A DNA stretch of 64,000 bases, from positions 124,001 through 188,000 of the forward strand of contig JAQJVL010001201.1 in the NCBI GenBank assembly GCA_035578905.1, read 5' to 3'. The stretch is from Stictocephala bisonia. Taxonomy: Eukaryota > Arthropoda > Insecta > Hemiptera > Membracidae. The position numbers were made by a program, and so were the translations under genes. The notes beneath the pieces are model-generated. The model was not told where the DNA came from, made no database searches, and worked only from the letters and a program-made list of their open reading frames with translations. This document shows, piece by piece, positions 59,643-64,000 of this stretch (position 1 is the stretch's first letter; each line of letters begins with the position of its first letter).

Positions 59643-61369
59643 ACTACGTATTCTTATCAAACAGGTCTAAAGTTTCAATGGTTTTGAGATTCCCGCAAAA
59701 ATTTATTTTGACAGAAAAGTGCTAATTTTTGATGTTTTTTTTTCTTTGTTATTGGAAAAGACACTTTATTCGAGAATTTTTTAAATGAGAGGTTTGCGTT
59801 TTTCAATAGTTTCTACCAAAGATCTAGTAACAAATGAACTTTTTGACCTCTCAACACAACAAACAATGTTGTTTGTTGTGTTGACTATATTCTTCGTATG
59901 AGATCGAGGCTCATTACGATAATAGGTTATAAGATTGCAAACAATTGAATTGCACTTATTATATTTTTCATGATGTTATAGCCCTCTTGAGAGAGTGAAA
60001 TAACCACGATGTACACTATAGTTTTATTTTGACTGAAGATCTGATTAAAAGTAGCTTACATCAATATGTTCGATGAACCAAACGTAAATAACTATTTTTG
60101 TTTTATAAAATAATATTTCTCGGAAAGCTGTTATTTATTTTCTGAAGGATCCGTGTAATTTTGAAAAACTCCACGTTATTACATTTTTCAGACCTGTAAA
60201 AAAAGATTGTTACTCTGATGGTGAAAGATAAATTTGCTTTTTTATTACTATTTATTGATTTTAAAATTTTGTTATATTTAGTTTTTTATTTATTTGAATA
60301 TTACTATCTAAATTCTTAATTTGATTAATGTAACATTGGATGGTTTTAGATTTAGTTTTTACTTGGGTATACTTAGAAAAATTTGCAGCAGTATTTTTTG
60401 ATAAAATTAAGATGAATAATATTTAACTCATTATATGTATTACCCATAAGGTTAAGAATTCAACTATTTGTTGGCTTTAGTTTACAAGGTTTTAAGCTCG
60501 AGATAATTTGATACAGAATGATTGGAAATAAAAAAAAATCAAGTGCATAATTACTTCGTTAATCTAATCTAGAATGCCACTAAACATTTTGAGTTTTATC
60601 ATTTATGATTATTATTATTATTGAACAGTTTATTTGGCTGATTCTATAAATTTGTATCATTGTTCTTGAAAACATCTCTGTAGTTAGTAGATTTAATCTA
60701 CCATGTGTAAATACACATTATATCAAATCATGCCTTCAACCTAGTTATTGTTAGAGCCAAAGTACATTATGATGTTTTGTGCAATATGTAGTTTAAGTCC
60801 ATTTGTAAGATGGGTTTATTAAATGTATTTTTTTGCCATTATATATTATTAGTCTGTTTCCTGTTCTTCAGATATCCCTAGTGGTTTTAATTCATCTGGA
60901 TACAACAACTCTACCATTTTGGTATTTGAATAATGTTTTTAAGTTAAGGAAAAACAATTTCCTGGTTGGTAGTTGCTTGTTGTTAATGAAATAAATTTTT
61001 TGTTAGCGTTGACATTGGATTAAGTTTATTCATTGACATAATACAAGAGGTACCGAAAAGAAACTTGTAGTGTTGCCTGAGTGGGGCTTTTGCCATACAT
61101 TTCGCCCTTAGAAACCATTATACCAGGTGGTTCTCTATCTTTTTCAGTAGTGTACCCCTCACCAATTTTAAAAAATATTCAGCACCCATTGATTCTAAAC
61201 TTCACTTGACTACAATTACTAGGGAAGTTTGAGTTACTAGAATTTGGGTATATAATCTAAGTAGATTTACCAGAAACTAAAATTTTGGGTAGACTACCCA
61301 AAATATAAAAAAAAAAACATTTAAAAAAACCTAGTGGTAGTAAGATTTGAGTTACTGCTAAAAGGTTAA
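59643..61369. other. No recognised feature
   Basis: AT-rich; a short perfect inverted repeat of ACACAACAAACA occurs near 59855-59882. Nothing coding. Confidence 0.45.
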
Positions 61370-61639
61370 GGTCGGTAGCGTAGTTGGTTCAATCCCAGTT
61401 TCATGTGCTAAAGGTTCTCAGTTCGATCCCAATCAGAGTCAATACATTTTGAGAAGGATCAGCTGATAATCACCGGCTGTTCATTTGTCATTGGGCTATT
61501 AATTAATGACACTTTCTAAGGAATAGTCGGCCTTAGTTTGTAACAATGACTAAATTCGCTCATCACACTCATTCGAAATCCATATTCTCCCATATCTTGA
61601 CGATTTCATCTTGGCGTCTTATGAATAAATAAATAAATA
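61370..61639 (+). mobile_element. SINE family A, full length
   Basis: Best copy: GTCGGTAGCGTAGTTGG (A box), GTTCTCAGTTCGATCCC (B box), body TTGTCATTGGGCTATTAATT, GAATAGTCGGCCTTAGTTTG, and an AATAAATAAATAAATA tail. Confidence 0.93.
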
Positions 61640-63014
61640 CGATGCAGTACAATTTTTATAACCGTAGACTCTGTGCACAACTAACCTAAATGAATGAATA
61701 TAGTCCGATGAGTCATTCCTGCATCGAGTGACCTAATTTGAGTGAATGTTTGTAAGACGCCCTTTATAATGGTACTCTTCCTTGCCTATCACCAAGTCTA
61801 CCATTATAAAAATTGAACTTTACCCATTACAAGGAACTTTTGATATTTATGCAAAATCTAAGTTTCATAAAAAAATTAATGTTTTAAAAATCGATAATGA
61901 AAACTGCTTAGGAAGGTACTTGGAGCAAGTTGGCAATCGGTTAAAATTTCGTAGTATTCATCGGTATTTCAAAGAATAATATTGCCCAATCTATAGTTCT
62001 GGGCGTGTGGTTCAAGCATGTGCACCAATGGTTTTCCATTGACAGTTGGACATTCATGTTAAAAAATAAACATCTCAGACACGGTATCTAGAAAAAACTT
62101 CCACTTGATTGGTAAATTTAGTTACCAGTATTTAATAGAATAAACAAACCAGCTGATTTTGACCATGTGACGTCACAGTCTACTGCGCAGTCTCGTTGTG
62201 ATACTTACCGTATTTTCTAATTACCGTGTTCTCAGATACAACAAAATCAGGTGTTTTTATTTTCTTCTAAAATTAGGATTTTATTATTTAATGATTGTTT
62301 ACATTTAGTAAAAACTAACTCAATTATGAATTTAAAAAATACTTATATGTTCAATGATTAAATCAAACCTACTATAAATTATAAAATTTCAATAACAAGC
62401 ACCATCAAGCAAACTATATAATCATAGCAGCCTACCTAATTATAATTTTTAACAGACTGTACACAATAGATGTAGGAGAAGTATGGTGGGGGATATTCAC
62501 TATCTCACTCGCACAACCTCTCCTACATGCCTAGAACCATGGCCCGGTCTGTAGTAATAATTACTGTGTAATTTAAATTGTTGTTTTAATATTAAATAGC
62601 TCCTTATTACACCATTGGTAACTGAATACATACTAATTATTGAGTGTGAAAGAAATATTTAAGACTCATAGTCTTTTTATAAAATATTTCAATAAAGATA
62701 CAGCTCGAGCCTACACAGATTTTATTTTTTTTATCCATATGATGCTAATCTTAACTTTTTGAAGTTTTAAAACAAGAAATTTACAATTTAAAGAGTGTAT
62801 GAATTCCGATCCAATAATCATATGGTATTACCTCACTACAACAAACTAAAAGGATGGAGGATTGTTCGTTATAATGAAAGTGGTTAGTAAATATGTTGGA
62901 TATTCCAAGGCTTCAAATGTTTTAAGAAAAAAGTGTTGGAAATCTCCAACGAATTTACAAATCATGAACAATCCATTTGCAACAAATAACTTTCAAACAA
63001 CAGATAATGAAAGT
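61640..63014. other. No recognised feature
   Basis: Unique AT-rich sequence. Short open stretches (61782-61979, 62862-63086) lack any coding signature; the second runs into the minisatellite. Confidence 0.45.
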
Positions 63015-64000
63015 CGGTTTTTATCAAATAATTTGTATTGGTGTGTAATTCAACAGGACAAACACCAACAAAGTAAAAACCTGTAATTTGTATTGGTGTG
63101 TAATTCAACAGGACAAACACCAACGAAGTAAAAACCTTTAATTTGTATTGGTGTGTATTTGACAGGACAAACACCAACGAAGTAAAAACCTGTAATTTGT
63201 ATTGGTGTGTAATTCAACAGGACAAACACCAACAAAGTAAAAACCTGTAATTTGTATTGGTGTGTAATTCAACAGGACAAACACCAACGAAGTAAAAACC
63301 TGTAATTTGTATTGGTGTGTATTCGACAGGACAAACACCAAGGAAGTAAAAACCTGTAATTTGTATTGGTATGTAATTCAACAGGACAAACACCAACAAA
63401 GTAAAAACCTGTAATTTGTATTGGTGTGTAATTCAACAGGACAAACACCAAGGAAGTAAAAACCTGTAATTTGTATTGGTATGTAATTCAACAGGACAAA
63501 CACCAACAAAGTAAAAACCTGTAATTTGTATTGGTGTGTAATTCAACAGGACAAACACCAACAAAGTAAAAACCTGTAATTTGTATTGGTGTGTATTCGA
63601 CAGGACAAACACCAAGGAAGTAAAAACCTGTAATTTGTATTGGTATGTAATTCAACAGGACAAACACCAACAAAGTAAAAACCTGTAATTTGTATTGGTG
63701 TGTAATTCAACAGGACAAACACCAACAAAGTAAAAACCTGTAATTTGTATTGGTGTGTATTCGACAGGACAAACACCAAGGAAGTAAAAACCTGTAATTT
63801 GTATTGGTGTGTATTCGACAGGACAAACACCAACGAAGTAAAAACCTGTAATTTGTATTGGTATGTAATTCAACAGGACAAACACCAACAAAGTAAAAAC
63901 CTGTAATTTGTATTGGTGTGTAATTCAACAGGACAAACACCAAGGAAGTAAAAACCTGTAATTTGTATTGTTGTGTATTCGACAGGACAAACACCAACAA
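63015..64000. repeat. 55-bp minisatellite, 18 units, runs off the edge
   Basis: Unit begins AATTTGTATTGGTGTGTAAT, continues TCAACAGGACAAACACCAAC and ends AAAGTAAAAACCTGT. Two variable sites mark the units: TGTAATTCAACAGG (55 bp) or TGTATTCGACAGG (54 bp), and CCAACAAAG, CCAACGAAG or CCAAGGAAG. Each unit can form a TTGGTGT / ACACCAA hairpin. The short ORFs across it on the - strand are by-products. Confidence 0.97.

Noticed and set aside
63015..64000. CRISPR-like array
   Set aside because: There are no unique spacers: the whole 55-bp unit repeats. The DNA is eukaryotic. It is a minisatellite.

Overview
This is AT-rich eukaryotic DNA with long introns, many transposons and intron-exon genes. 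It looks like an arthropod, probably an insect: the transposon types fit (LINEs with PHD-finger ORF1, piggyBac-like, pogo-like and Tc1/mariner-like elements, tRNA-derived SINEs with AATA tails), and so do the two host genes. The species cannot be fixed from the sequence.

Only two host genes are recognisable, and they are functional opposites. On the + strand, seven exons (33910-51961) splice into a complete 408-residue inositol hexakisphosphate kinase (IP6K), which makes the inositol pyrophosphate IP7 from IP6. On the - strand, starting at 33563, lies a diphosphoinositol polyphosphate phosphohydrolase (DIPP/Aps, Nudix family), which removes the pyrophosphate group again. Its first two exons are present (33465-33563 and 5593-5748); the rest lies beyond the left edge. 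The two start codons are head to head, 346 bp apart, next to a CpG cluster that stands out from the AT-rich surroundings. A shared bidirectional promoter would couple synthesis and breakdown of the same messenger. This is the main discovery of the window.

Layout. 1-5592: Aps intron 2 with a few relics. 5593-5748: Aps Nudix exon. 5749-33464: one 27.7 kb Aps intron with a GC donor site, packed with a Tc1/mariner-like element with ~500 bp inverted ends (7.1-9.5 kb), a LINE (10.6-16.0 kb) split by a TTAA-flanked piggyBac-like element, a 77-bp-arm palindrome (16.2 kb), nested piggyBac-like elements (23.4-25.5 kb) and a LINE holding a SINE and a pogo-like MITE (27.2-29.3 kb). 33564-33909: shared promoter. 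33940-41459: IP6K intron 1 with LINEs, SINEs and MITEs. 41460-51961: the remaining IP6K exons, with transposons in every larger intron. 52-64 kb: no recognisable gene; SINEs, TTAA-flanked MITEs, a pogo-like MITE and two minisatellites, the last running off the right edge.

A second theme is a series of TTAA-flanked elements (at 13.6, 23.4, 47.8, 53.5 and 56.2 kb) with different terminal sequences. Several carry a pair of short palindromes placed 42-44 bp apart near one end, which looks like a conserved binding-site architecture with changing sequence.
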